Source of the DNA: Akkermansia muciniphila
GTDB taxonomy: Bacteria; Verrucomicrobiota; Verrucomicrobiia; Limisphaerales; SIBE01
Length of the DNA: 44,514 bases
Direction of reading: 5' to 3'
Assembly (NCBI GenBank): GCA_945861765.1
Contig: CAMAWP010000015.1
Coordinates: 1 to 44,514, forward strand
Below, piece after piece: positions 14,736-24,291 of the stretch. Under the pieces are notes generated by a model. That model did not search any database. It was not told the DNA's origin and saw only the letters and a program-made list of their open reading frames with translations. The translations under genes and the position numbers were made by a program. The stretch's first letter is position 1; the number at the start of each line of letters is the position of its first letter.

Positions 14736-17462
14736 ATGACATTTCTCTCCTCTTTCCCAGCGACGCTGCTCCTCGCGCTCACCGTTGTTCAAGCTCAGAT
14801 TCCACAGCCCACGGACGCGCCGAAGCCGCTGACGCCGGAGCAGAGCGCGGCGGCGTTCAAGCTGCCTGCTGGCTTTCGGATGGAAGTGGTTGCCAGCGAG
14901 CCGCTCATCGCGTCGCCTTCGGCCGTGTGCTGGGACGAACGCGGGCGAATGTTCGTGAGCGAATTGCACGGCTACAATCTCGCGGGCCAGCTCGACATCG
15001 AGGAACTGAACAAGACCGGGAATCTCGACACGCAGGTGCGCCGGGTGCAGGCGGACGAAAAGTTCAGGAAGACGGCGGAGCGCAGCACCTACGGCGTGGT
15101 AAAAATGCTGCGCGACACGAATGGTGACGGCCGCATGGATGTGGCCGAGGTGTGGTCCACGAATCTGCCGCCCGCTTACGGCCTCGTTCCCGCGCGCGGC
15201 GGCGTGATTGTGGCGTGCGCGCCGGACATCGTGTTCCTCGCCGACCGTGACGGCGATGGCGTGGCCGAGGTGCGCGAAACGCTCTTCACCGGATTCGGCA
15301 CCGGCGAGCTCGAACGCGGCATCAACGCGCCGCAATGGGCGGGGGACGGCTGGATCTACTTCGGTCGCGGCTGGGGCGGCGGGCCAATCACCGGACCGAA
15401 ACTCGCGTCGCCCGTCACGCTGCCGAATACGGATTTTCGCATTCGCGCCGACGGCAGCGCAATCGAACCGCTGACCGGCGGCACGCACACCTTCGGGTTC
15501 GCCATGACGGAGGCGGGCGACCGTTTCACGGTGAACACGACCGTGCCCGGCATCTACATCGCGCCGCTGCCATGGCGTTATCTCGTGCGCAATCCCGATG
15601 CCGCCGCTTCCTCGCTCGAAGCCGCGACTGGCGACCGTCGCGCTTACTCGATTTCCAAGCCGCATCCGTGGCGGAGCAAGCGCGCGACTGACCCGGAGTA
15701 TTTCAAATACTACAACTCGCGTTACGGCGCGGCCGAGAGCGAGGCCGACGGCTGGTTCACCGCCGCGTGCGGCCCGATGATTTACCAGGACCACACGTTG
15801 CCCGGATTGCGCGGTCAGTATTTCGTCTGCGAACCATCCGGCAATCTCATCCATCGCGCAGTCATCGAGGCTGACGGCCCGGCCCTGAAACTTGTCCGCG
15901 CGCCCGGCGAAGCGAAGTCCGAGTTCGCCGCCACCAGGGATCAGTGGAGTCACCCAATGAACCTCACGCACGGGCCGGACGGCTCGATTTGGATCACCGA
16001 CTACTACCGCGAAATCATCGAGGACTATTCGGCCATCCCGCGCCATCTCCAGCAACAATACGGGCTTTACGCCGGCCACGACCGCGGCCGCATCTACCGT
16101 CTCACGCACCAGGATGCGCCGCGCGCGCCGTCGGCAGACTTGAGCGCGCTGGACACGAACGCGCTCGTCCGGGAATGTGCCAGCCCGCTCTTCTGGCGTC
16201 GGCAGACTGCGCAACGGCTGCTCGTCGAACGCAGCGATAAGAAGGTCGCGCCCACGTTGCGTGAACTGTTGGCCAACAAGCACGCCGAGACCTCCACGCT
16301 CATCACCGCGCTCCGCACACTTGAACAACTTGGCGCGCCCACGCCGCGCGACGTGCAGCTATTCATCACTCACGCCGACGCCAACGTCCGCATCCACGCG
16401 CTCCAACTCGCCGACCGTTGGTTCGCCCAGGACGCGGGCCGCGCGTTGCTCGACGCCACCTTGAAGGCCGCGCGCACGGAGCAAAATCCCCGCGTGCAGA
16501 TCCAGTTCGCCCTCAGCCTCGGCGAAGCTCGTGACCCGCGCGCCTTCCCCCTGCTCGCACGTTTCGCTCGCGAACACCTTGCCGTCCGCTGGATGGACGC
16601 GGCGGTGTTGTCATCACTCCACGGACGCGGCGCGGAGATGCTGACCGAACTGCTGCGCGAGCCGGGCGGCTCCGCCAAGTTCCTCCCCCCGCTCGCGGAA
16701 TCCATCGCCGCGCGCCGCGACGAACCCGAACTCACACGTGCGCTCAACCTTGTCGCCACGGCGCCGCCGGGCACACAAACCGTCGTGCTCAACGCGCTGG
16801 TGAAAGGCCGAAAGAACGCTCCGCGCAAACCGCTCGGCGACAAATCCGGGCGCGCATCGCTCGCGTCCTTGGCCGCGAGTTCCAATGCCGAAGTGCGTCA
16901 GGCCACGCGCGCGCTTGAGGACACTTTCATTGCGGCGGCGACAGACGACGAAGGCCTCGTGCCCTCCGGCCAGTTGCCGACTTTGGAAACCATCAGCGAC
17001 GAGACCTTCCGCAAATTCGCCGCCGCGCTCACCGGCCCGCGCGACCTCAAGCGCGGCCACGAATGGTTCGTCGCGGCCTGCGCCACCTGTCATCGTATCG
17101 GCAAGGAAGGCCACGATGTCGGCCCGGATTTGCTCGGCCAGCTCGGCATGGCGGAGGAGGCCTTGTTGAAGGAAATCCTCATGCCGAGCGAACGCATCCG
17201 CCCCGGCTACGAGACCACGCTCGTGCAGATGGCCGACCGCAGGGCCATCACCGGCATCCTGAAGGACGACGGCGCGACAAGCCTGACCCTGGCGCTGCCG
17301 AACGGCGTCGATCAAGTTCTGCTGCGCAAGGACGTGACCGGTGTGCGCCGCCTCGCGACCTCGTTGATGCCCTCGTTCGCCGAAGCCCTCCCGCCCGCCG
17401 AAGTGGCGAACGTCCTGGCGTGGCTGCGGAGCAATCTCGGCACACCGGTCCCGCGGAAATGA
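14736..17462 (+). CDS. Secreted propeller-HEAT-cytochrome c protein (PVC-type haem-binding)
   Basis: 908 residues, signal peptide about 1-20. The N-terminal sugar-dehydrogenase-like propeller (about 45-460) starts with the family phrase LPAGFRMEVVASEPLIASP. Calcium-type repeats DTNGDGRMD and DRDGDGVAE follow, then HPMNLTHGPDGSIWITDYYR. A HEAT-like alpha repeat region spans about 465-740. A single cytochrome c domain at the end has CATCH at about 781-785, VGPDLLG after it, and a Met near LMPSF as possible axial ligand. This architecture is typical of Verrucomicrobiota and Planctomycetota. Likely role: periplasmic oxidation of a sugar with the haem as built-in acceptor. First gene of the long right-hand cluster; 104 bp separates it from the MOSC gene. 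Confidence 0.9.
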   Translation: MTFLSSFPATLLLALTVVQAQIPQPTDAPKPLTPEQSAAAFKLPAGFRMEVVASEPLIASPSAVCWDERGRMFVSELHGYNLAGQLDIEELNKTGNLDTQVRRVQADEKFRKTAERSTYGVVKMLRDTNGDGRMDVAEVWSTNLPPAYGLVPARGGVIVACAPDIVFLADRDGDGVAEVRETLFTGFGTGELERGINAPQWAGDGWIYFGRGWGGGPITGPKLASPVTLPNTDFRIRADGSAIEPLTGGTHTFGFAMTEAGDRFTVNTTVPGIYIAPLPWRYLVRNPDAAASSLEAATGDRRAYSISKPHPWRSKRATDPEYFKYYNSRYGAAESEADGWFTAACGPMIYQDHTLPGLRGQYFVCEPSGNLIHRAVIEADGPALKLVRAPGEAKSEFAATRDQWSHPMNLTHGPDGSIWITDYYREIIEDYSAIPRHLQQQYGLYAGHDRGRIYRLTHQDAPRAPSADLSALDTNALVRECASPLFWRRQTAQRLLVERSDKKVAPTLRELLANKHAETSTLITALRTLEQLGAPTPRDVQLFITHADANVRIHALQLADRWFAQDAGRALLDATLKAARTEQNPRVQIQFALSLGEARDPRAFPLLARFAREHLAVRWMDAAVLSSLHGRGAEMLTELLREPGGSAKFLPPLAESIAARRDEPELTRALNLVATAPPGTQTVVLNALVKGRKNAPRKPLGDKSGRASLASLAASSNAEVRQATRALEDTFIAAATDDEGLVPSGQLPTLETISDETFRKFAAALTGPRDLKRGHEWFVAACATCHRIGKEGHDVGPDLLGQLGMAEEALLKEILMPSERIRPGYETTLVQMADRRAITGILKDDGATSLTLALPNGVDQVLLRKDVTGVRRLATSLMPSFAEALPPAEVANVLAWLRSNLGTPVPRK

Positions 17463-17915
17463 AAGCTCGGCTCACATCCGCATTGTCTCCGGCGTTCTCC
17501 ATGCCCGCAGTTTGCCAGACAGTGAATGATGCGCCGAAAACCAGGATATCAGTCGGGCCGACGGGCGCGCGGTTCGATGATCGCGAACTCGATTCAACGG
17601 ACAACGTGGTGCGGTTTGGGAAGCGAGATTTTAGCACAGAGATTGGGAGAACACAGAGAGCGTCCCCCTCTGTGTCCTCCGAAACTCTGCGCTCAGAACC
17701 TCAGTCCCCTTTATGGATTCAAGGCTCGGCCAAGCGTGCTCAGAACTCTGTCGATCGGAACTTGCGATCCGGCGAAAGCAGCCGGAAGGTCGTCGTTAAT
17801 GAACCTGATGGAAAAGAACTCGCCGTCATCCGCACCGGGTCAAAAGCACGGCTTTCCGCGCAGCCGCAGAATCGCCGCACGAGGCCCGCTGAGTAGCCAT
17901 TATCAAGACCCCTTT
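17463..17915 (+). other. Gene-free gap with a repeat
   Basis: 453 bp between two propeller genes. A 145-codon reading frame opens at 17459 (ATGA overlap with the previous stop). It runs straight through the inverted repeat at 17633-17693, has biased Arg/Ser composition and matches no family I know. The phrase VGPTGARFDD near its start resembles VGPTGAQFGH of the protein at 19419, so this may be the decayed start of a related gene. No confident gene. Confidence 0.5.
17633..17693. repeat. Imperfect inverted repeat, CACAGAG type
   Basis: The left arm (17633-17660) and right arm (17666-17693, reverse complement) align over 28 bp with about 22 matches, and both carry ACACAGAG at the loop side. 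The loop is 5 bp (CGTCC). RNA from it would form a long hairpin. It resembles the CACCGCAGAGG repeat at 4774-4860 in layout and sequence. Confidence 0.8.
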
Positions 17916-19268
17916 ATGACCCCATTACGGCTGATTCCCCTGATGCTGGCGGGATTTGTGATCCTGACGATGACAGGGAACGCCCTCGCCGAAGACTGGC
18001 CGCAGTGGCTGGGACCCAGGCGGGATGGCGTCTGGCGTGAATCCGGGATCGTCGATCGGTTTCCGACCAACGGACTCAAGGGCGCCTGGCGCACGCCCGT
18101 AGCCGGCGGTTACAGCGCGCCCGCAGTGGCTGGTGGGCGTGTAATCATCACGGACAGGCTCGCCACCACCAACCTTGTGGCGCCGGCCGGTCCGCTGGAC
18201 CGCTCGAAGGTTCCTGGACGGGAGCGGGTGACCTGCCTGCAAGAAGACACCGGCAAAGTGCTTTGGACTCACGACTACGACTGTCCTTACGATCTCGCTT
18301 ATCCATCGGGTCCCCGCGCGATGCCCCAGATCGACGACGACCGCGTCTATACCCTTGGTTCGGACGGCCATCTTTTGTGCCTGAAGCTCGCCACCGGCAA
18401 GGTGCTTTGGCAGCACCATTTTCCCTCGGGTTACGGGATTCCAACGCAATTGTGGGGCGTGGCTTCGACGCCGCTCATCGATTCCCACCGCCTGATCTGC
18501 CAAGTCGGCGGCGCCGGGCAATCGACCGTCGCCTTCGACAAGCACACAGGCCGTGAACTCTGGCGCTCGCTGGACGCCAAGGAGCCGGGCTACTCATCGC
18601 CGATCCTGATCCAATCGGCCGGTGTACCGCAGCTGATCGTCTGGGATACCGCGGCCATCAGTTCACTAAATCCTGAAACGGGAAAGACGTACTGGTCGGA
18701 GCCGTTTCCCACGAAGTTGGGACACGCCATCGCGACGCCCCGGTTTGTGGACGGACGATTGTTCATCACCTCGTTCTTCGACGGCTCACTCATGCTCCAG
18801 CTGGATCCGCAGAGGCCCGCCGCTAGCCAGCTCTGGCGGCGCAAGGGCAAGAATGAAAACCGCCCCGACAGCCTGCACGGACTGATGAGCACACCATTCG
18901 TGGTGGACGGTTACATTTACGGAGTTTGCGGCCACGGAGAACTCCGATGCCTCAAGGCGGACACCGGCGACCAAGTTTGGCAGACCCTGGCGACGACAAC
19001 CCGCGACGGCAAGCCGACCCGTTGGGCGACGGCATTTCTTACCCGTCACGCGGACCGCTTCTTCCTTTGGAACGACCAGGGAGAGTTGATTCTCGCGAAA
19101 CTGACTCCGGCCGGTTTCGAAGAATTGTCGCGCACGCAGCTCCTGGAGCCGACCAGCCAAGCGGGCAATCGGGCGGTGGTCTGGTCGAACCCAGCTTTCG
19201 CGAACGGCCATGTCCTTCTACGCAACGACCGGGAATTGATCCGCGTCGACCTGCGGCGCGACCGATAA
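17916..19268 (+). CDS. Secreted PQQ-like beta-propeller protein
   Basis: 450 residues, signal peptide about 1-25. The mature protein opens with DWPQWLGPRRDGVW, the usual opening of PVC 'PQQ-binding-like' propellers (relatives of BamB and quinoprotein alcohol dehydrogenases). Blade tails repeat as DTGKVLWTHDYD, ATGKVLWQHHFP, HTGRELWRSLD, ETGKTYWSEPF and DTGDQVWQTL, giving about seven or eight blades. No catalytic Asp-Ca-PQQ set can be assigned, so it may bind ligand or protein rather than act as an enzyme. It sits inside the oxidase/esterase cluster and is read in the same direction. Confidence 0.88.
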   Translation: MTPLRLIPLMLAGFVILTMTGNALAEDWPQWLGPRRDGVWRESGIVDRFPTNGLKGAWRTPVAGGYSAPAVAGGRVIITDRLATTNLVAPAGPLDRSKVPGRERVTCLQEDTGKVLWTHDYDCPYDLAYPSGPRAMPQIDDDRVYTLGSDGHLLCLKLATGKVLWQHHFPSGYGIPTQLWGVASTPLIDSHRLICQVGGAGQSTVAFDKHTGRELWRSLDAKEPGYSSPILIQSAGVPQLIVWDTAAISSLNPETGKTYWSEPFPTKLGHAIATPRFVDGRLFITSFFDGSLMLQLDPQRPAASQLWRRKGKNENRPDSLHGLMSTPFVVDGYIYGVCGHGELRCLKADTGDQVWQTLATTTRDGKPTRWATAFLTRHADRFFLWNDQGELILAKLTPAGFEELSRTQLLEPTSQAGNRAVVWSNPAFANGHVLLRNDRELIRVDLRRDR

Positions 19269-19282
19269 CACGCATTGCCTAC

Positions 19283-19342
19283 GGGAAACGTTTCCCATAA
19301 GCTGTGGACCTCTTTGACCCATTCACGGGGGAAACGATTGCC
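19283..19342. promoter_or_regulatory. Two LacI-type palindromic sites
   Basis: GGGAAACGTTTCCC (19283-19296) is a perfect 14-bp palindrome with the central CG typical of LacI/GalR-family operators. A second, imperfect copy (GGGAAACGATTGCCC, about 19329-19343) lies 46 bp downstream. Both stand between the PQQ-propeller stop at 19268 and the ATG at 19419, in a 150-bp gap. No LacI gene is in the window, so the regulator is unknown. Confidence 0.5.
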
Positions 19343-19418
19343 CGCCGCGTGACCGGCTTGTCCGCAACCTGCGGGACAAGGACACTTTGCTGATTCGATA
19401 TTCAAACACATCCAACCC

Positions 19419-20108
19419 ATGAAACTGAACCAGCATCTCATCCTCCCCGCTCTGCTCGGTGTCGTCCTCGTCGCGCAGGCCGCTGACCAGCCTTGGTTCA
19501 CGCGTCATCTCGTCGGGATGGAAGTCGGGCCGACAGGCGCGCAGTTCGGGCACAGTGATTCCGGCGATGTTCGTTACGCCGCGCGGTTCGATGGGCGCGA
19601 GATTGTCAGGCGCTGCGTCGCCGCGCACAGCGAGTATCTGGTGCTGTGGGTGCGCGATGGCGATTACGCCTATTACGACTCGAAGCTGTTGCCCAAGGCG
19701 CCCGGTCTTGGCGCCCGCGACCCGTTGCGCGAGGCGATGGACGAGACGCAGCTTTCGCACCCGGTTGCCTTCTGCCCTGATGAACTAGGGCGCTTTTATG
19801 TTTCCGAATCATTTCGGTTCACTGACCCCAGCGGCGCCTGGACTGATATCCGTCCGCACCTCGACTGGCTGGATGAGGATCTGGCATGCCGCAGTTTGGA
19901 GGATCGGCGAAGAATATATGTCGCCCGTCTCGGTGAAAGGCTTCCGGAGTGGACGAAGTTCAGCGAGCGCGTCCGCCTGATCGAGGGTCGCGACGGGGAC
20001 GGCCGAGCCGACCATGACGCGGTGTTCGCCGAAGGGTTCAACGATCTGCTGGACGGAACTGCCTCCGGCGTTCTGGCGCGCAAGGGGAACGTCTGGTTTA
20101 CCTGGTAG
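19419..20108 (+). pseudogene. 5' part of a broken PVC-type haem-binding propeller gene
   Basis: 229 codons with a signal peptide (about 1-22). The protein has the usual beginning of large PVC haem-binding propellers: WFTRHLVGMEVGPTGAQFG, REIVRRCVAAHSEYLVLW, HPVAFCPDELGRFYVSESF, EGRDGDGRADHDAVFAEGF, then GTASGVLARKGNVWFT. In whole relatives the propeller goes on for over a hundred residues with the calcium/quinone loops. Here the frame stops within two codons of VWFT, and the sequence after it is the much later segment of the same protein in another frame. The gene at 20101-21283 is therefore its 3' part. Probably non-functional, although a truncated secreted domain could still be made. LacI-type sites lie upstream. 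Confidence 0.8.
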
Positions 20109-21283
20109 AAGGCGGAGACAGCGGGTGGCGCGTGGGGTTTCAACACCTCACCTATCCCGTTCCACTGAGACCCTGGGCCGCCGAAAAGCTCTGGCATCCC
20201 GCTTGGAAAGGACAGTCGGCGGCCATCGTGGTGCCCGTGGTGAACTTCACGCAGGGCCCCTCCGGGCTGGCCTATTGTCCGGGAACGGGACTTGGCTCCA
20301 ACTACGAACACTATTTTCTCGTCTGCGATTTCAAGGGCGAAGGCGGCGGGATTCACTCCCTGTCGGTGCGGCCGAATGGAGCTTCGTTTGAGCTGGTGAA
20401 TCCGGCGCATTTTATCTGGCGCATTCCCGCGACCGATGTCGAGTTCGCACCGGATGGTTCGGTTTACGATTGCACATGGAACGGCAACATCAACGCGCAG
20501 AGCAAGGCTTACATCTACAAGATCATCGATCCGCGCGTGAGTGGCGATCCGCTGGTGGCGAAGACACAGCGAGCGATCGCCGGGGGAATGACGCGTCGGA
20601 ATGAAACGCAACTGACGCAATGGCTCGGTCACCCGGACCTGCGCGTGCGGCGCGAGGCGCAGTTCGAACTGGTGGAGCGAGGCGCTCCGTCCGTGGCGGC
20701 CTTCGAGGGGGCGTTGCAGCACCAGACGAACACTCTTCCCCGGCTGCAGCTCGATGTTTTGGAGGCGGCGGGTCTGCGGCCGACGTTGAAGGCGTCGGTG
20801 GCCCGCTACCATGACGGGCTGAACCGAAAGGGAATTCTCGCCCCTTACCGGGAGACCTTGGCGGGCGGGAACGCCATCGCCGGTCGCAAGATATTCCAGG
20901 AACGCCCGGACGTTTCGTGCGTCCGCTGTCACAAGATCGGAAACGACGGCGGCGACGTGGGTCCCAACCTTGCCGGCATCGGTCAGAAACAGCCACGCGA
21001 GTATCTGCTCGAATCGCTCGTTGCGCCGAACGCCAAGATCGCCCCCGGCTTCGAGGGCGTCACTCTGACGATGAAGATCGGCACGCTCCACGCGGGATCG
21101 GTCAAACAGGAGACGTCAGACGAGCTCGTGCTGAATTCGCCCGAGGAAGGATTCCTGACTCTCCGCAAGAGCGACATCACCGACCGGCAGCGCGGCCTGT
21201 CCGGAATGCCGGAGGGCGTAGGCCAGATGCTGAGCAAGCGGGACCTGCGTGATCTGATTGAATTCCTCACCACTTTGAAATAA
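20101..21283 (+). pseudogene. 3' part of the same broken gene: propeller end, HEAT and cytochrome c
   Basis: The frame from 20101 reads LVEGGDSGWRVGFQHLTYP, the family's internal propeller segment, without a proper start; the earliest plausible start is the GTG at 20132 (383 residues). It continues with the last propeller blades (DVEFAPDGSVYDCTWNGN), a short HEAT-like stretch (about 160-240 from 20132) and a cytochrome c domain with CVRCH at about 263-267. After it come GGDVGPNLAGIG and a Met in LSGMPEG. The haem domain looks intact but would lack a signal peptide, so it could not mature as a c-type cytochrome on its own. It reads as the 3' half left by an internal deletion. Confidence 0.78.
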
Positions 21284-21309
21284 AATAGAGGATTGCGCCA
21301 CCAAGAATC

Positions 21310-24291
21310 ATGAAGTGCCGACCCGATAACACCGAGCAGTTGGAATGCGAGCCGCACCCTCCTGCTCACGTTCCCGGCTGCGACTGCCTTGGGAATCGTT
21401 GCTTTAAAGAAGTGATCCTGCTCATCGTGCTCTGGACAACCGTTTGGAGCGCATCCGCTGCAGCGGCTTTCGACTACGACGTTTTCCTCCAAGGCGTGCG
21501 CGTGCCGCCGGAGTTCTCTATCGAGCTCGCCGCCGGCGAACCGTTGCTCCGCTTCCCGATGTTTGCGTGCTTCGATGACAAGGGCCGACTCTATGTCGCC
21601 GAGTCATCAGGCAAGGATCTCTATGCCGGACTCAAAAAGCTCACGCAAGATTGCCGCGTGCTGCGACTTGAGGATGCGGATGGCGACGGGCGTTTCGAGA
21701 AGGCAACCGTGTTCCAGGATCACGTCACGTTCCCAATGGGCCTTGCGTGGCACGAAGGACGGCTTTATCTGGCCGATCCTCCCGACATCATCGCGCTCAC
21801 GGATGCGGATGGCGACGGGCGCGCGGACAAGCGTGAGATTATCCTCAGCGGCTTTGGTCACACGGACAACGGCAGCCTGCACGGGGTCACCTTCGGCCCG
21901 GACGGCCTGCTCTACTTCACGATGGGCGAACCGGACGGGTGGAAGCTGCCGCGCGGGGATGGGTCCTTTCTCGAAGGCAACTCCGGGGCGCTCTTCCGCT
22001 GTCGCCCGGACGGTTCGCGTCCGGAGGTAATCAGTCGTGGCTTCGTGAACCTCGTCGAGGTCGAGTTCATGCCGGGCGGGGAATTCATCGCCACGGACAA
22101 CTGGTATCAGATGCCCGCAGGCGGATATCGCGATGCGCTGGTCGATTGCGCGCCGGGCGGTCTCTACCCGTATCAGCCGGACCGGGGCACACCGCTCCCG
22201 CGCACGGGTCTCACGCTGCCGCCCGCGATTCTGCTCCCGGCGGTGGCGCACAGCGGATTGACCCGGCTGAGAATGACCGGCTTTCCGAGTGATTGGCGTG
22301 ACGATCTGTTCGTCGCCGAGCACAACACGCGCAAAGTCACACGCCACGAACTGCGCCGTGAAGGCTCGACTTTCGCCGCGACGAACGCGGACTTCGCGGT
22401 GGGCGAGCATCCGGACTTTCATCCGTCCGACGTGCTGGAAGCGCCCGACGGCTCGCTGCTCATTGTCGATACCGGTGGCTGGTATGTGGAGCATTGTCCG
22501 ACGGGCCGCATCCGCGATTCGCGCGCGCCGGGCGGCATCTATCGTGCGCGATGGACGAAGGCGCATGAGGTGAAGCCTTCGCCCGAAGAGGCGCGCTTCA
22601 AGGCGGTTTGGAAACTAAACGGGGAAGAACTCCGCACCCGGCTGGCCGATCCGGACATGACGCTGGTGTGCGCCGCAGTGCGCGCCCTGGCGATTCGCGA
22701 AGACAAGGCATCCGGGAACGCCCTGGTCGCGCTGCTGGATTCCACGAACGCGCCGGTGCGTCGCGCAGCCGCCGAGGCGCTGGCGAGATGCGGCTCGCGT
22801 GCGCAAGCGCCCAAACTGGTGGCTGCGCTGACCGCCGCCGGCGATGACTTCGAGCAGCACGCCTGCATCGCCGCCCTTCTTGCGGTGGTTGATGAAAACT
22901 TTGTGCGCGGCTTGCTCGCAAACCCATCGGCGCGAGTCCGCCGCGCCGCGCTGTACCTGCTCGACCAACCGCCCTTTGAAACACTGCGGTTTGCCGATCT
23001 GGTCGCGCCCCTGGGCGACACGGATGCGAGCGTGGGCGCGGCCGCGCGCCGGTTGCTCGCACGACACGGCGACTGGGCCGGGGCTGCCCTGCCCTGGTTG
23101 CGCGGGCAACTCGCGTCGGCGTCGCTGACGGGCACAAACGAGTCCGCCCTGGGCAGCCTGCTGGTCGCGTTCCAGATGGACGCCGCCGTTCGCGGCCTGA
23201 TCACCGAACTGCTCGATCCGGCGGCGCCCACACCCGCGTCCGTCCGCACGTTTCTGCTGAATCAACTCCCGGCGCTCGCGGCCCAGAAACCCGAACCGGC
23301 CTGGTTGCGGAGCGTTCCATCCGCGCTCGCGGACCCTGCGCTGCGCGTCCCGGCGCTCCAGGTGGCGGCAGCCTTTCCCCAAGCCGAGTGGGAGCCAACC
23401 CTGTTGAAACTGGCCGACGATCCCGCCGTGCCGGTCACGCAACGGTTGCGGGCGGCCCGAGTCATCTCCCGGCAAGCGACCTTGAGTGAAGCGGTGTTCG
23501 CCCTGGCGTTGAACTCACTTGCCACGGAGACCGGACCGGCGGACCGGCTCGCCGCCGTGGACCTGCTGGCGCACGCGCGCCTGTCGTCCGGACAATTGCG
23601 GCGACTGTTGGAGGCATTGCCACGCAGCGCGGCCGTCGCGCCCGATGCGCTGTTGCCCGCGCTGCTCCGCGCCGCTGACAACGAGACACGGCCGATCCTG
23701 GCCGGGTTTCTTCAGGCGCGGCTCGAGTCCGGCTGGTCGCCGGCACGCGCCACCTTGGACCAGGCGCTCGGCATTATTCCGGACGACTCGCCGGCCCGCA
23801 CTTCCTTGCTGGCCGTGTGGGAACACAACAACGCCACCATGCTGAGGCGTCTGGGCGAGTTCAAGCCGTTGCTCACCGGCGGCGATGCGGCGCGCGGGCG
23901 CGAGTGGTTCGCCACCGCGACGTGCGCCGGCTGTCACCGCATCGGCGAGCGTGGCGGCACCGTCGGTCCCGACCTCACCCGCGTTGGTGCAATTCGTTCC
24001 GGCGGTGATCTGTTGGAGTCCATTCTTTATCCGAGCAGCTCGTTCGCACAGGGCTTCGAGCCTTACCTGCTCATGCGCCGCGATGGTGAGGAAGTTTCCG
24101 GCACGCTGGTCGCGCAAGGACCCGAGGGTGTGAGCCTGCGTGACGTGGCCGGAGTCATTCAACGGGTGCGCGCCGGCGACATCGTCTCGCTCAAACGGCA
24201 GCAGCTCTCCGCCATGCCGGAGGGTTTGGAGCAACTGCTCACGCGCGACCAGTTCCGCGATCTGCTCGCGTATTTGCAAAGCCTCAAATGA
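21310..24291 (+). CDS. Secreted propeller-HEAT-cytochrome c protein (PVC-type haem-binding)
   Basis: 993 residues. An unusual Cys-rich leader of about 34 residues precedes the hydrophobic export segment (ILLIVLWTTVWSASAAAA, about 36-53); a GTG at 21412 is a possible shorter start. The propeller (about 60-420) opens with VPPEFSIELAAGEPLLRFP and has paired calcium-type repeats, EDADGDGRFE and TDADGDGRAD. A HEAT-rich region (about 440-840) follows, then a cytochrome c domain with CAGCH at about 872-876, VGPDLTRVG, and a Met in LSAMPEG. Expected to act outside the cytoplasm as a sugar oxidoreductase with its own haem acceptor. It lies 26 nt after the broken paralogue and overlaps the sialidase gene by 4 nt. 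Confidence 0.9.
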   Translation: MKCRPDNTEQLECEPHPPAHVPGCDCLGNRCFKEVILLIVLWTTVWSASAAAAFDYDVFLQGVRVPPEFSIELAAGEPLLRFPMFACFDDKGRLYVAESSGKDLYAGLKKLTQDCRVLRLEDADGDGRFEKATVFQDHVTFPMGLAWHEGRLYLADPPDIIALTDADGDGRADKREIILSGFGHTDNGSLHGVTFGPDGLLYFTMGEPDGWKLPRGDGSFLEGNSGALFRCRPDGSRPEVISRGFVNLVEVEFMPGGEFIATDNWYQMPAGGYRDALVDCAPGGLYPYQPDRGTPLPRTGLTLPPAILLPAVAHSGLTRLRMTGFPSDWRDDLFVAEHNTRKVTRHELRREGSTFAATNADFAVGEHPDFHPSDVLEAPDGSLLIVDTGGWYVEHCPTGRIRDSRAPGGIYRARWTKAHEVKPSPEEARFKAVWKLNGEELRTRLADPDMTLVCAAVRALAIREDKASGNALVALLDSTNAPVRRAAAEALARCGSRAQAPKLVAALTAAGDDFEQHACIAALLAVVDENFVRGLLANPSARVRRAALYLLDQPPFETLRFADLVAPLGDTDASVGAAARRLLARHGDWAGAALPWLRGQLASASLTGTNESALGSLLVAFQMDAAVRGLITELLDPAAPTPASVRTFLLNQLPALAAQKPEPAWLRSVPSALADPALRVPALQVAAAFPQAEWEPTLLKLADDPAVPVTQRLRAARVISRQATLSEAVFALALNSLATETGPADRLAAVDLLAHARLSSGQLRRLLEALPRSAAVAPDALLPALLRAADNETRPILAGFLQARLESGWSPARATLDQALGIIPDDSPARTSLLAVWEHNNATMLRRLGEFKPLLTGGDAARGREWFATATCAGCHRIGERGGTVGPDLTRVGAIRSGGDLLESILYPSSSFAQGFEPYLLMRRDGEEVSGTLVAQGPEGVSLRDVAGVIQRVRAGDIVSLKRQQLSAMPEGLEQLLTRDQFRDLLAYLQSLK

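Noticed and set aside
17459-17896. A 145-codon gene coupled to the preceding stop
   Set aside because: It runs through an inverted repeat, has Arg/Ser-rich composition and matches no family; kept only as a gap with a possible decayed gene start.
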